Assembly (NCBI RefSeq): GCF_014641495.1 | Contig: NZ_BMHV01000002.1 | Location: 62,001 to 126,000, forward strand | Source of the DNA: Terasakiella brassicae | GTDB taxonomy: Bacteria > Pseudomonadota > Alphaproteobacteria > Rhodospirillales > Terasakiellaceae | Length of the DNA: 64,000 nt | Direction: 5' to 3' | Shown: piece by piece, positions 45,153 to 53,966 of the stretch | Layout: each line of letters opens with the position of its first letter | How positions within the stretch are numbered: the stretch's first letter is position 1 | The notes under the pieces: generated by a model | What the model saw: only the letters and a program-made list of their open reading frames with translations | What the model was told of the DNA's origin: nothing | The model's database searches: none | Made by a program: the position numbers and the translations under genes

Positions 45153-46568
45153 ATGCGTTTATCTTTTCAATGCAGAATGGGGACACTTTTGTTTTTATGC
45201 CTGCTTCTCACCTGCACCACCACAGGCGCCGTGGCAGCACAGCGCCCACAAGCAGAAAAATTTCAGGAACAACTGCAACGCGCCCTTGATCTGGGGAGCC
45301 AATCCCCGCCAACACCACAAATCATTTCTGAAATTCGACTTATTTTTATAGACTTGGAACGTCAGGTTCGCGACAAAGGCCGCAATCAGGGATTTTTTGA
45401 ATTTTTTAAGGAAGTCGTTGAGCAACCAACACCCTACGACGGTACCATCGACAGTCTGGTCAAATGGTTGCGCTTTCTATCCGTTGCCGGGGATGGTCGC
45501 ATCGATTTGATGACAGAAGAACTGGTCATTCCTTGCGAACGCGTTCTTAAACACCCCAATTTAAAAAATGTGTCCGAACCCGTTTTTGGCAGCAGTATGG
45601 ATTTATATTTCCCCAATACAGATTGCGCAAAATTTCGAAAACAGATCCCGCAAAGCTTGATCCGATACGCCCAATTCATTGACCAATTCAGCGGGGATTA
45701 TGGGCGCGATGGCACCATCCGGTTTGCCCATGCCCGATCAAATGCCCTGACATGGGATCGCATTGCCCTGTTCCCCAATGAATTAAGCCCGACACCACAA
45801 GCAAAAGACTGTCGTTACCCCTTGGAAAAATGGGCGTTAATGAGTCCTTGGAACTGGCAAAAATTTCAAAAATCAAAAACGCTTTTCCAGCAGGCCGAAC
45901 GTGACATGACCCGCTATTACCAAGCCCATCACCATATGATGCAAGGCAAAGCAAAACAAGCCGCACGTAAGGCGCTTTGGGCACAGGCTTTCGAAGGGCA
46001 ATGGGACGAAATTACATGCCTCAACAACAGTTTGCGCCATGCCCTTTTAACAAGACAGCCCGCCGCGCAAATTATACAGAAGATTACAGACGGCACCTAT
46101 CAACTGGATGAATGGGAAAAGGGATTGCCCACGTTTAACCCACAACACCCAAATACATCTATCTGGTTCTATAGCAAAAAACAGGACCCTTTACTTCATT
46201 TCGCTGTCTTCCATACCGATATGCTCGCCTATGTTCTGGAACAGAACATCGTCAGCCAACAAACAAATGAAATCGGTAAAACGGCATTAATGACGGCCGC
46301 CCAATTCGACAAGAAAGAGGCGCTCCGTCTTCTTCTTGAAAAAGGGGCAAACCCCAATGTAACCACCCGGCACACAACCGAAGATTTACGCTTTAACGCA
46401 CGAACCGCATTGATGTATGCGGCGGAAAATGCGTCCCAAGAAACGGTTGACCTTCTGGTGCAATACGGGGCCAACGCGGGCGCAAAAGACAGCGAGGGAC
46501 GCACTGTACAAGATTACGCCCAACGCAACTCGCAACCGATTGATTTATCAACCCACCAAGCACGATAA
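45153..46568 (+). CDS. Exported ankyrin-repeat protein
   Basis: A 471-residue protein with a signal peptide (residues 1-29, LLFLCLLLTCTTTGAVAA). The middle 300 residues are unfamiliar, with several cysteines (IPCERVLKHP; PNTDCAKFRKQ; AKDCRYPLE; EITCLNNS) suited to periplasmic disulfides. The C-terminus holds two or three ankyrin repeats (GKTALMTAAQFDKKEALRLL; NARTALMYAAENASQETVDLL). The function is unknown; periplasmic ankyrin proteins often act in protein-protein contacts. AAGGTG is 6 bases before the ATG; the CRP/FNR-type gene ends 29 bases upstream. Confidence 0.75.
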   Translation: MRLSFQCRMGTLLFLCLLLTCTTTGAVAAQRPQAEKFQEQLQRALDLGSQSPPTPQIISEIRLIFIDLERQVRDKGRNQGFFEFFKEVVEQPTPYDGTIDSLVKWLRFLSVAGDGRIDLMTEELVIPCERVLKHPNLKNVSEPVFGSSMDLYFPNTDCAKFRKQIPQSLIRYAQFIDQFSGDYGRDGTIRFAHARSNALTWDRIALFPNELSPTPQAKDCRYPLEKWALMSPWNWQKFQKSKTLFQQAERDMTRYYQAHHHMMQGKAKQAARKALWAQAFEGQWDEITCLNNSLRHALLTRQPAAQIIQKITDGTYQLDEWEKGLPTFNPQHPNTSIWFYSKKQDPLLHFAVFHTDMLAYVLEQNIVSQQTNEIGKTALMTAAQFDKKEALRLLLEKGANPNVTTRHTTEDLRFNARTALMYAAENASQETVDLLVQYGANAGAKDSEGRTVQDYAQRNSQPIDLSTHQAR

Positions 46569-46653
46569 TTGGAATATTTTTCCCATCTGGTTTTGTCGAA
46601 TTTCAATGGAAGCCTGCACCCCGCCTTTTAATCGCAAGGGATCTACGCCATAG

Positions 46654-46690
46654 AAAAAAGGCCGGATACAATTATGTATCCGGCCTTTTC
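46654..46690. terminator. Bidirectional terminator between ankyrin gene and degP
   Basis: AAAAAAGGCCGGATACA pairs with TGTATCCGGCCTTTT around a 4-base loop, giving a 15-bp perfect stem with A-run and T-run on the two sides. Confidence 0.93.
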
Positions 46691-46713
46691 TAATTCATCA
46701 CCCCAATCGGTGA

Positions 46714-48192
46714 TTATTTTTCCAATTTTACAGCGACAAATCGCAAACCTTCTTCACCATCGATCAACAACAGCAGAGATTTTTGATCATCCTTCATCGC
46801 CTTTTTAACAGCCTGTTTGACATCATCCGGGCTCGCGACTTCTTTTTGACTGGCTTCAACAATCAACTCACCAGCTCGCAACCCTTTTTCAGCCGCCGGG
46901 CCTTCGTTATCCACATCCAGAATGATCACACCGTTGGCCTCTTCCGGCAGGTTAAAACGAGCGCGCATTTCGTCATTCAAACTACCCAATGACAAACCAA
47001 GCTCTTCAACCGTTGCCGATGTTTTGGCAAATTTCGGTTTTTCAACATCGCCGTTCTTTTCAGCCACTTCCAGTTCACCGACTTTGGCCTTCAATTTAAC
47101 GATTTTACCTTTGCGCCAGACTTCCACCGGGACAGATTTTCCGACTTCCGTTTCTGCCACAATACGCGGCAGTTTACGCATTTCCGAGACATCCTTGTTG
47201 TTAAACTTCAGGATGACATCGCCTTTTTCCATACCGGCCTTTTGCGCAGGTCCATCATCGGCAACACTGGTAATCAAGGCACCCGTGGCTTCTGTCAGGC
47301 CAAGACTTTCTGCAATTTCCGCAGATACGTTTTGAATACGCACGCCCAGCCAACCTCGGCGGGTGTGTCCATATTCTGCCAGATCGGCAATCACATTTTT
47401 CGCAATATTGGACGGAACGGAGAACCCGATGCCGACAGACCCGCCACTGGGCGAGTAAATCGCGGTATTGATCCCGATCACATTTCCATCCAGATCAAAC
47501 AACGGACCACCGGAATTCCCTTTGTTAATGGCCGCATCGGTCTGAATGAAATCATCATAAGGGCCTGCCTGAATGTTACGGCCACGCGCCGAAACGATCC
47601 CTGCTGTCACAGAACCGCCCAGACCGAACGGGTTGCCGATTGCAACCACCCAGTCGCCGACACGGATCTCATCGGAATCACCCAATTTGACAGCCGATAG
47701 TTTGACGCCTTTTTTCAGATCAACCTGAAGCAAGGCCACATCGGTTTTGGGATCACTTCCCAACAGCTTGGCGTTCAGTTCGGTATTGTCCTGCAAAATG
47801 ACTTTAATTTCTTCGGCATCTTTGATCACATGGTTATTGGTCACCACGTAGCCTTTTTCCGCATCAATCACAAAACCGGAACCCAGCGAGGTTGCGCGGC
47901 GTGGGTTGGGTTGCGGCATTTGCCCGCCACGGCGTTCAAAAAAATCGCGGAAGAAATCCGGTACGCCTTCCGGCATTTGCCCGTGGGCACTCACCGTTTG
48001 TGTCGTCGAGATATTCACCACGGCGGGGAGCAGTTTTTCAGCCAGATCTGCAAAACTTTCCGGTGCCGAACGCGCTTGGGATTGCGCCATCATGGCAATC
48101 AACAGTCCCAGCGCCGTCAACGTTGCCATAATCCACAAGGCCGGATTGACCGCCTTGGCTTGCGCATGAGGTCTTCTCTTTACTTGGTTCAT
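46714..48192 (-). CDS. degP: Periplasmic serine protease DegP/HtrA
   Basis: A 492-residue Do-type protease and chaperone of the periplasm. An N-terminal signal-anchor (about residues 19-40) is followed by the trypsin-like domain with catalytic His121 (VVTNNHVIKD), Asp151 (KTDVALL) and Ser227 (GNSGGPLF), then two PDZ domains (RRGWLGVRIQNV and a second after residue 390). ATG at 48192 is chosen because GAGG lies about 11 bases upstream; an in-frame GTG four codons earlier overlaps that site. It lies downstream of hflK-hflC-DUF2065, the usual alphaproteobacterial envelope-proteolysis cluster. Confidence 0.96.
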   Translation of the reverse strand: MNQVKRRPHAQAKAVNPALWIMATLTALGLLIAMMAQSQARSAPESFADLAEKLLPAVVNISTTQTVSAHGQMPEGVPDFFRDFFERRGGQMPQPNPRRATSLGSGFVIDAEKGYVVTNNHVIKDAEEIKVILQDNTELNAKLLGSDPKTDVALLQVDLKKGVKLSAVKLGDSDEIRVGDWVVAIGNPFGLGGSVTAGIVSARGRNIQAGPYDDFIQTDAAINKGNSGGPLFDLDGNVIGINTAIYSPSGGSVGIGFSVPSNIAKNVIADLAEYGHTRRGWLGVRIQNVSAEIAESLGLTEATGALITSVADDGPAQKAGMEKGDVILKFNNKDVSEMRKLPRIVAETEVGKSVPVEVWRKGKIVKLKAKVGELEVAEKNGDVEKPKFAKTSATVEELGLSLGSLNDEMRARFNLPEEANGVIILDVDNEGPAAEKGLRAGELIVEASQKEVASPDDVKQAVKKAMKDDQKSLLLLIDGEEGLRFVAVKLEK

Positions 48193-48349
48193 TCGTTTAA
48201 CCACCTCTGTCCTAATATAGCTGTTTTCCTAAATGTATCCTTTCGATGGAAATGTGCAAGCGACTTCCATCGTTTTGCCGAATATGACAAAGGAATGTGG
48301 ATCCCTTAGGGCAATTTTGTAACGCAGTGTTTCAACCTGTTACAAATCG

Positions 48350-48535
48350 CTACCCGCGTATCAACCAAACCAACGTCACCCCGATCAACGCCGCCGTGAT
48401 ACCGGCGCTGCGTATATTTTGTGACGGCAGGGCCAATATTTGCATCATCATGCGTTTCATGCCATCCGGGAACAAGGCGTATAAAATGCCTTCCAGCGCA
48501 ATCGCCAAACCAACCGCCGTAAAGAAATCGGACAT
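48350..48535 (-). CDS. DUF2065 small membrane protein
   Basis: A 61-residue protein with two transmembrane helices (MSDFFTAVGLAIALEGILYALFP and a second near residues 39-58) and the basic linker GMKRMMMQ. It fits DUF2065, a family found beside hflKC in many proteobacteria; its role is unknown. An AAGGGG precedes the ATG. It lies between a terminator after hflC and degP, so it may have its own promoter or rely on read-through. Confidence 0.87.
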   Translation of the reverse strand: MSDFFTAVGLAIALEGILYALFPDGMKRMMMQILALPSQNIRSAGITAALIGVTLVWLIRG

Positions 48536-48570
48536 AGACCAAAACCCCTTCTTATTTGGGAATAACCATA

Positions 48571-48612
48571 AAAACAAATCACCCCGCACGGGTGCCCATG
48601 CGGGGTGATTTT
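48571..48612 (-). terminator. Terminator between hflC and DUF2065 gene
   Basis: AAATCACCCCGCA (48576-48588) pairs with TGCGGGGTGATTT (48599-48611), followed on the minus strand by TGTTTTTA. It should end most hflKC transcripts. Confidence 0.85.
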
Positions 48613-48639
48613 CAGATTGGTATAATCGAAGATCTACCC

Positions 48640-49497
48640 TTACTTACGGCTACCGAAGTAAGTGAAGAATTCGCTATCAGGGGATAGAACCATCGAAGTT
48701 CCCTCGCCCAACGCTTCACGATAGGCTTCCATAGAACGATAGAAACGGAAGAATTCCGGATCCTGACCATAAGCACTTCCCAAAATGCGGTTACGCTGGG
48801 CATCACCTTCACCACGCAGGACGTTGGATTCACGACGTGCCTCGGCCAGAATGACTGTTTTCTCACGCTCGGCTTCCGCCGTGATGCGTTGCTTGATCTC
48901 TTCACCTTCCGCACGCAGACGGTTGGCAACCTGCACACGGTCTGTGCGCATCCGGTCAAACACGTTTTGGGAAATCTGTGCCGGCAAGTCTGTACGACCA
49001 ATACGGACATCGACCAAGGTCACCCCGTATTGCGGGGCCGCTTGGCGGACTTTTTCAACGATTTCGTTCATCACATCGATGCGTTTGTCAGAGAGCAGGT
49101 CGATCATTTCAACCTTCGCGACCGAGTCACGAACAGCCGCGTTCAGAACACTGCCAAATCGTTGAACGAACGCGCGTTCAAAACGAACCGACTGGAAAAA
49201 TTTCAGCGGATCGATAATGCGATAACGGGCATAGGTATCAACCAAAATACGTTTCTGGTCCGCCAACAGAATTTCTTCGGGTTGCGGATCAAGGTTCAGA
49301 ATACGTTTGTCGAAATATTCGACTTCCTGAATGAACGGAATTTTCCACGCAAGGCCCGGCTCGGTAATCACACGACGCGGATCACCAAACTGGAATACAA
49401 TCGCCTGAACAGGTTCCGCCACTTTAAACAAGGTTCCGCTCAGCAAACCGCCGAAGCCAACCAGCAAGACTAATGTTGCGATAAGTTTCTTAGACAT
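48640..49497 (-). CDS. hflC: Protease modulator HflC
   Basis: A 285-residue SPFH/band-7 protein with one N-terminal membrane helix (about residues 6-23) and a periplasmic band-7 domain (VFQFGDPRRVITEPGLAWKIPF; VDVRIGRTDLP) followed by coiled coil. With HflK it builds a cage around FtsH that controls degradation of membrane proteins. Its start codon overlaps the hflK stop by 1 base (TAATG), indicating translational coupling. Confidence 0.96.
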   Translation of the reverse strand: MSKKLIATLVLLVGFGGLLSGTLFKVAEPVQAIVFQFGDPRRVITEPGLAWKIPFIQEVEYFDKRILNLDPQPEEILLADQKRILVDTYARYRIIDPLKFFQSVRFERAFVQRFGSVLNAAVRDSVAKVEMIDLLSDKRIDVMNEIVEKVRQAAPQYGVTLVDVRIGRTDLPAQISQNVFDRMRTDRVQVANRLRAEGEEIKQRITAEAEREKTVILAEARRESNVLRGEGDAQRNRILGSAYGQDPEFFRFYRSMEAYREALGEGTSMVLSPDSEFFTYFGSRK

Positions 49498-50600
49498 TAC
49501 TGGCCTCCTTTACGCTTTTGGATTTCCGGCAAAGGTAAGTAGGGCACAACACCGGAACTGCCTTTTTCATTATCAATAAGCACCTTATCGGACTTGCTTA
49601 AGACATCTTGCATGGTTTCAAGATACAGACGTTCGCGCGTCACATCCTTGTTGACCACATAAGAATCATAAACCGATTTAAATCGATCAGCTTCACCTTC
49701 CGCATCCTTGATCACACGTTCTTTGTAGGCTTCAGCTTCCTGAATAAGCTTCTGCGCCTCACCACGTGCGGTTGGAACGACACGGTTACGATAGGCTTCG
49801 GCCTCGTTTTGTTTACGTTCTTTATCCTGACGGGCCGCCTGTACATCGTTGAAGGCCTCAATAACAGCCTGAGGCGGATCAATCTTCGCCATGTTGACCT
49901 GCTGGATGGAAATACCGGCGTCATATTCGTTTAAAATTGCCTGAATAAGATCGCGCGCTTCAGTCGCAACCCGATCCCGGTCTTTGGTGTTTACATCCGC
50001 AAGGCTACGTTGCCCGATCACTTCACGCATCGCGCTTTGTGCGGCGGCACGTACCGTGGTTTCCGGGTCGCGGATATTAAACAGGAATTTTGCCGCATCG
50101 TTAATCACCCACAGAACCTTATATTCTACATCGACGATATTTTGATCACCGGTCAAAATCATCCCTTCGCTGGTGCCGCCCTTCAGGCTGGATACACCCG
50201 TTCCGATGGCGACTTCCCGCACGGTCGTGACTTCGGGAATGAAAACATCACCGATCGGAGATGGGAAATTCCAATGCAAACCCGGAGGGGATGATTTGAC
50301 AAACTTGCCGAAAACAAGCTGCACACCTTGGGATTTTGAATCTACCTTGTAGAATCCGGTTGCCATCCAAATCGCAAATAAAGCGATTAAGCCGAAAACA
50401 ATAAGTTTCCCGCCACCTGCACCGCCGGGCATAAATTTCTTCATGCTTTCCTGGCCTTTGCGCAGCATTTCTTCCAGATCGGGCGGGGTCGGGCCACCGC
50501 CGCCGTTACCACCATTGGGTCGTTTTGGTCCCTGACCCCAAGGGCCCTGGTCTTTTCCACCACCGCCCCACGGGCCGCCGCCCTGATTGTTCCATGACAT
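49497..50600 (-). CDS. hflK: FtsH protease activity modulator HflK
   Basis: A 367-residue SPFH protein. It has the typical glycine- and proline-rich cytoplasmic start (WNNQGGGPWGGGGKDQGPWG), one membrane helix (about residues 63-82) and a band-7 domain (GVQLVFGKFVKSSPPGLHWNFPSPIG), then a long coiled coil rich in Glu, Ala and Arg. It forms the HflKC complex with the next gene. AAAGGGA precedes the ATG. Divergent from mrp with a 175-base gap that contains a tandem 12-base repeat. Confidence 0.97.
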   Translation of the reverse strand: MSWNNQGGGPWGGGGKDQGPWGQGPKRPNGGNGGGGPTPPDLEEMLRKGQESMKKFMPGGAGGGKLIVFGLIALFAIWMATGFYKVDSKSQGVQLVFGKFVKSSPPGLHWNFPSPIGDVFIPEVTTVREVAIGTGVSSLKGGTSEGMILTGDQNIVDVEYKVLWVINDAAKFLFNIRDPETTVRAAAQSAMREVIGQRSLADVNTKDRDRVATEARDLIQAILNEYDAGISIQQVNMAKIDPPQAVIEAFNDVQAARQDKERKQNEAEAYRNRVVPTARGEAQKLIQEAEAYKERVIKDAEGEADRFKSVYDSYVVNKDVTRERLYLETMQDVLSKSDKVLIDNEKGSSGVVPYLPLPEIQKRKGGQ

Positions 50601-50650
50601 ATTGGGTTTTTCCCTTTAATACTCTGTTCGTCAAAGGTCGATTTGATCAA

Positions 50651-50682
50651 TGCACTTGGCAATTGACCGTTGCACTTGGCAA
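50651..50682. promoter_or_regulatory. Tandem 12-base repeat between hflK and mrp
   Basis: TGCACTTGGCAA occurs twice, at 50651-50662 and 50671-50682, exactly 20 bases apart, in the shared hflK/mrp promoter region. The same-face spacing suggests two molecules of a regulator or overlapping promoter elements. Confidence 0.4.
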
Positions 50683-50775
50683 AACCTACCTAACAGTCTT
50701 ATATGACAGCTACGGCTTTTGCAATGTGCGAACTGTTAAAGATTACATTTATCCGATGTGAAGGAGATTTCAAGG

Positions 50776-51882
50776 ATGTCCGCCCAATTAGAACAAAAAG
50801 TTCTCGAGACCCTTAAAACAATCAAAGACCCGGCCAATGGCACTGATATCGTATCTGCGGGAATGGTTGTCGGCCTGCAAAGTAAAGATGGACATATCGC
50901 CTTCACAATCGATATCGGCGATCCAAAGCGAGCCAAGGATTTTGAACCGGTTCGTAAAGCCGCCGAACAGGCTGTTCATGCCCTTGACGGTGTTCTCAGT
51001 GTCACAGCGGTTTTAACGGCGGAACGCCCGGCCCAGCCGCAACAACAGGCCCCGCGCGGCAATCCGCAAGCCGGCCTGCCCCTGATGCCCGGCGTGAAAT
51101 CCATTGTTGCGGTTTCTTCTGCCAAAGGCGGTGTGGGGAAATCCACCACATCAGTCAATATCGCCTTGGCCCTGGCAGGCAAAGGCTTAAAAGTTGGCCT
51201 GCTGGATGCCGATATCTACGGCCCCAGCATCCCGCGTATGTTAGGAATCACAGGCCAACCGGTCAGCCACGATGGCAAACGACTGGAACCGATGGAAAAT
51301 CATGGGATCAAATGTATGTCCATCGGTTTTCTGGTTGAAGAAGACACTGCCATGATCTGGCGCGGCCCTATGGTGATGGGGGCGCTTGAACAATTGATGC
51401 GTGACGTGAACTGGGGCGAACTGGACATTCTGGTTGTCGATATGCCGCCGGGCACAGGCGACATTCAGTTGACAATGGCACAAAAAGTCCCGCTGACAGG
51501 CTCCGTCATCGTATCCACGCCGCAGGATGTCGCCTTGCTTGATACCCGCAAAGGGCTAAGCATGTTCCGCAAAGTGGAAATTCCGGTCTTTGGTATTGTT
51601 GAAAATATGAGCTATTTTGCCTGTCCGCATTGCGGGGAACGCACAGACGTCTTCAGCCACGGCGGGGCACGTAAAACCGCCGAAGCCCAAGGGGCAGACT
51701 TCCTGGGTGAAATTCCGCTGGATATCAAAATCCGCGTAACCTCGGATGAAGGTCACCCGATTGTGACACAAGAACCGGACAGCGAACATGCCAAGGCTTA
51801 TCGTGATATTGCCGACAAAGTCTGGTTCAAGGTCATGGCACAAATGAACGGCAACAAAGGTCCGAACATTGTCTTTGACTGA
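50776..51882 (+). CDS. mrp: Mrp/ApbC family iron-sulfur cluster carrier ATPase
   Basis: A 368-residue P-loop protein. The N-terminal MIP18/DUF59 domain (residues 1-85) is followed by a deviant Walker A KGGVGKS (117-123) and the cluster-binding pair CPHC in the SYFACPHCGER segment. It transfers 4Fe-4S clusters to apoproteins in the cytoplasm. ATG at 50776 has AGGAG 9 bases upstream; an earlier in-frame start would include that site. It is divergent from hflK and ends 6 bases before the convergent binding-protein gene. Confidence 0.95.
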   Translation: MSAQLEQKVLETLKTIKDPANGTDIVSAGMVVGLQSKDGHIAFTIDIGDPKRAKDFEPVRKAAEQAVHALDGVLSVTAVLTAERPAQPQQQAPRGNPQAGLPLMPGVKSIVAVSSAKGGVGKSTTSVNIALALAGKGLKVGLLDADIYGPSIPRMLGITGQPVSHDGKRLEPMENHGIKCMSIGFLVEEDTAMIWRGPMVMGALEQLMRDVNWGELDILVVDMPPGTGDIQLTMAQKVPLTGSVIVSTPQDVALLDTRKGLSMFRKVEIPVFGIVENMSYFACPHCGERTDVFSHGGARKTAEAQGADFLGEIPLDIKIRVTSDEGHPIVTQEPDSEHAKAYRDIADKVWFKVMAQMNGNKGPNIVFD

Positions 51883-51888
51883 TCAAAC

Positions 51889-52647
51889 TTAACGATAGCG
51901 GCTCAGGATGTTGGACAACGTCCCGTCCTGAGCCAATTTGTTTAGAACACGGCGTAATTCCCAAGATAAATCTTCGGGGAAATTTCTGGATGCTGCCACA
52001 TAAAAAAACGACTGATCAATCACCGGACCAATTTGCAAATTGGTTTCACCCGTCTGTTTAATGAGATATTGCGCAAATCCCTTGGCTGTAAACCACGCAT
52101 CCACCCGAGCGCGCACCAATAGCTTGATATTGGTTGAGGCCGCTTTGGGGAAAGCCCGCAGGTTGGTGAACCCCTGTTCCACCAGATAAGCTTCCGCCGG
52201 TGTACTTTTTTGAACGGCTATACGACCCAGTTTTCGAGCCTTCATCAGGTCAACCGGTCGATCCTGTGCACTGACAAAAACAAGCTCCATTGGGGCAACC
52301 GGCATGAGCCATTGATACTGGTCTTCGCGCGGGGCTGTGCGGGCTAATGGAAAAAGAATAACGTTATCCTGCTGTTCGGCAATCTTCTGCGCCCGTGTCC
52401 ACGGATAAAATTCCACTTTTACCGTACGCCCCAAACGCCGCATGGCTTCTTGCACAAGTTCTACAAAAATGCCCGGCTGGATTCCTTTTTCAATGCTGTA
52501 AGGTGTCAAATCAGACGTCACCAACCGGATGGGCGCTTGCTCAGAAAAAGCCTGTCCAAATGTGCCAAAAAACAATACTGTGGCACATAAGAAACGATGT
52601 AAGAAAAGGGAAAAGCCTTTTTTATATCTAAGCAAAAATGACATCAT
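51889..52647 (-). CDS. Periplasmic solute-binding protein, family 3 type
   Basis: A 252-residue exported protein resembling amino-acid-binding proteins (SBP_bac_3). A signal peptide (about residues 5-35) precedes PIRLVTSDLTPYSIEKGIQPGIFVELVQEAMRRLG, here abbreviated to its start PIRLVTSDLTPYS, and the typical hinge SFFYVAASRNFPEDL. No ABC transporter genes are adjacent, so it may be an orphan binding or sensing protein. The start is uncertain (ATG 52647 or 52644, weak ribosome sites). It is divergent from the MFS gene with only 39 bases between. Confidence 0.75.
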   Translation of the reverse strand: MMSFLLRYKKGFSLFLHRFLCATVLFFGTFGQAFSEQAPIRLVTSDLTPYSIEKGIQPGIFVELVQEAMRRLGRTVKVEFYPWTRAQKIAEQQDNVILFPLARTAPREDQYQWLMPVAPMELVFVSAQDRPVDLMKARKLGRIAVQKSTPAEAYLVEQGFTNLRAFPKAASTNIKLLVRARVDAWFTAKGFAQYLIKQTGETNLQIGPVIDQSFFYVAASRNFPEDLSWELRRVLNKLAQDGTLSNILSRYR

Positions 52648-52686
52648 AATCGTGACATCATTCCATTTTTTTGAAAGTAAATCCAG

Positions 52687-53946
52687 ATGGCTGTAACAAA
52701 TTTCCAAAGATTTTCATGGGCTTTGTTCGATTTTGCCAATTCTGCCTTTCCTACGGTTGTCACCACCTTTGTCTTTGCCGCTTATTTTACCAAGGGAATT
52801 GCCGTCGATGAAATCAGCGGCACCGCCTTGTGGGGATATGCCACCGGGGCGGCCGCCTTTCTCATCGCCCTGTGCGCCCCGATATTTGGCGCCATTGCCG
52901 ATCATAGCGGACGGCGCAAACCGTGGATTTTTGTTTTTTCCCTGCTTTGCATTCTGCCCTCAGCGTTGCTTTGGTATGCCACACCGAACGAAAGCGTTAT
53001 TTTATGGGTTTTAATCTGTGTCGGGCTGGCCACTTTCGGGTTTGAAATGGCAATGGTGTTTTACAATGCCATGATGCACGGACTGGCCCGACCGGGCGCT
53101 GAGGGTCGTCTTTCAGGTTATGCATGGGGGTTGGGGTATCTTGGGGGGCTTCTCGGTCTGGCCTTGGTGCTTGTCCTGTTTGTTCAAGCCAACCCGCCCT
53201 TGTTTGGACTGGATAAAGAACAGGCCGAACATCTGCGCATATCCGGGCCATTCGTTGCCCTGTGGTATTTTGTTTTTGCCTTGCCGCTTTTTCTATTCGT
53301 GCCGGATAAACCAGCGCAGGCAAGTTTGGGGCAAGCGACCAGAACCGGGTTGCGCACCTTATGGGCCACCTTGCGACAATGGCGCGATTATAAAGACATT
53401 TTCCGTTTTCTCATCGCGCGTATGATTTACACCGATGGGCTGAACACCTTATTTGCCTTTGGCGGCATTTACGCAGCCGGAACCTTTCATATGTCGTTTA
53501 ATGAACTGATTATTTTCGGCATTGGCATCAATGTAACTGCCGGGATCGGCGCCGCCCTTTTTGGTCGATTGGACGATAAATGGGGACCAAAACGGGTTAT
53601 CCTGATCAGTGTGAGCGCCCTTGTTTTACTGGGCCTTGGAACTTTGATCGTGGTCGATAAAAATCATTTCCTGATTTTGGGCCTAAGCCTCGGCCTGTTC
53701 GTCGGCCCGGCCCAAGCCGCCAGCCGGACTTATTTAAGCCAAGCCGCCCCCGCACATATTCGAACCGAACTCTTCGGTCTTTACGCCTTGTCGGGAAAGG
53801 CAACCGCCTTCATGGGACCCTTGATGGTCGGATTACTCAGCGATGTTTTCAACTCCCAACGCGCAGGCATGGCAATTATCGTCGTGTTTTTGCTAATCGG
53901 GCTTGCCCTGTCACGAAACTTGCCCGATATAAGAGGGCAAAATTGA
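52687..53946 (+). CDS. UMF1 family MFS transporter
   Basis: A 419-residue carrier with twelve predicted transmembrane helices. It belongs to the UMF1/Atg22-like group of the major facilitator superfamily: the opening WALFDFANSAFPTVVTTFVFA and the loop GAIADHSGRRKPWIF are typical. Relatives move amino acids out of compartments in yeast, but bacterial substrates are not known. The gene is followed 20 bases later by the aminotransferase gene, so the two may be co-transcribed. Confidence 0.9.
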   Translation: MAVTNFQRFSWALFDFANSAFPTVVTTFVFAAYFTKGIAVDEISGTALWGYATGAAAFLIALCAPIFGAIADHSGRRKPWIFVFSLLCILPSALLWYATPNESVILWVLICVGLATFGFEMAMVFYNAMMHGLARPGAEGRLSGYAWGLGYLGGLLGLALVLVLFVQANPPLFGLDKEQAEHLRISGPFVALWYFVFALPLFLFVPDKPAQASLGQATRTGLRTLWATLRQWRDYKDIFRFLIARMIYTDGLNTLFAFGGIYAAGTFHMSFNELIIFGIGINVTAGIGAALFGRLDDKWGPKRVILISVSALVLLGLGTLIVVDKNHFLILGLSLGLFVGPAQAASRTYLSQAAPAHIRTELFGLYALSGKATAFMGPLMVGLLSDVFNSQRAGMAIIVVFLLIGLALSRNLPDIRGQN

Positions 53947-53966
53947 TTGCATAAAAGGTTATCGTC

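Noticed and set aside
50651-50682. Sigma-54 promoter in the tandem repeat upstream of hflK and mrp
   Set aside because: The required GG and GC dinucleotides are 12 rather than 10 bases apart.
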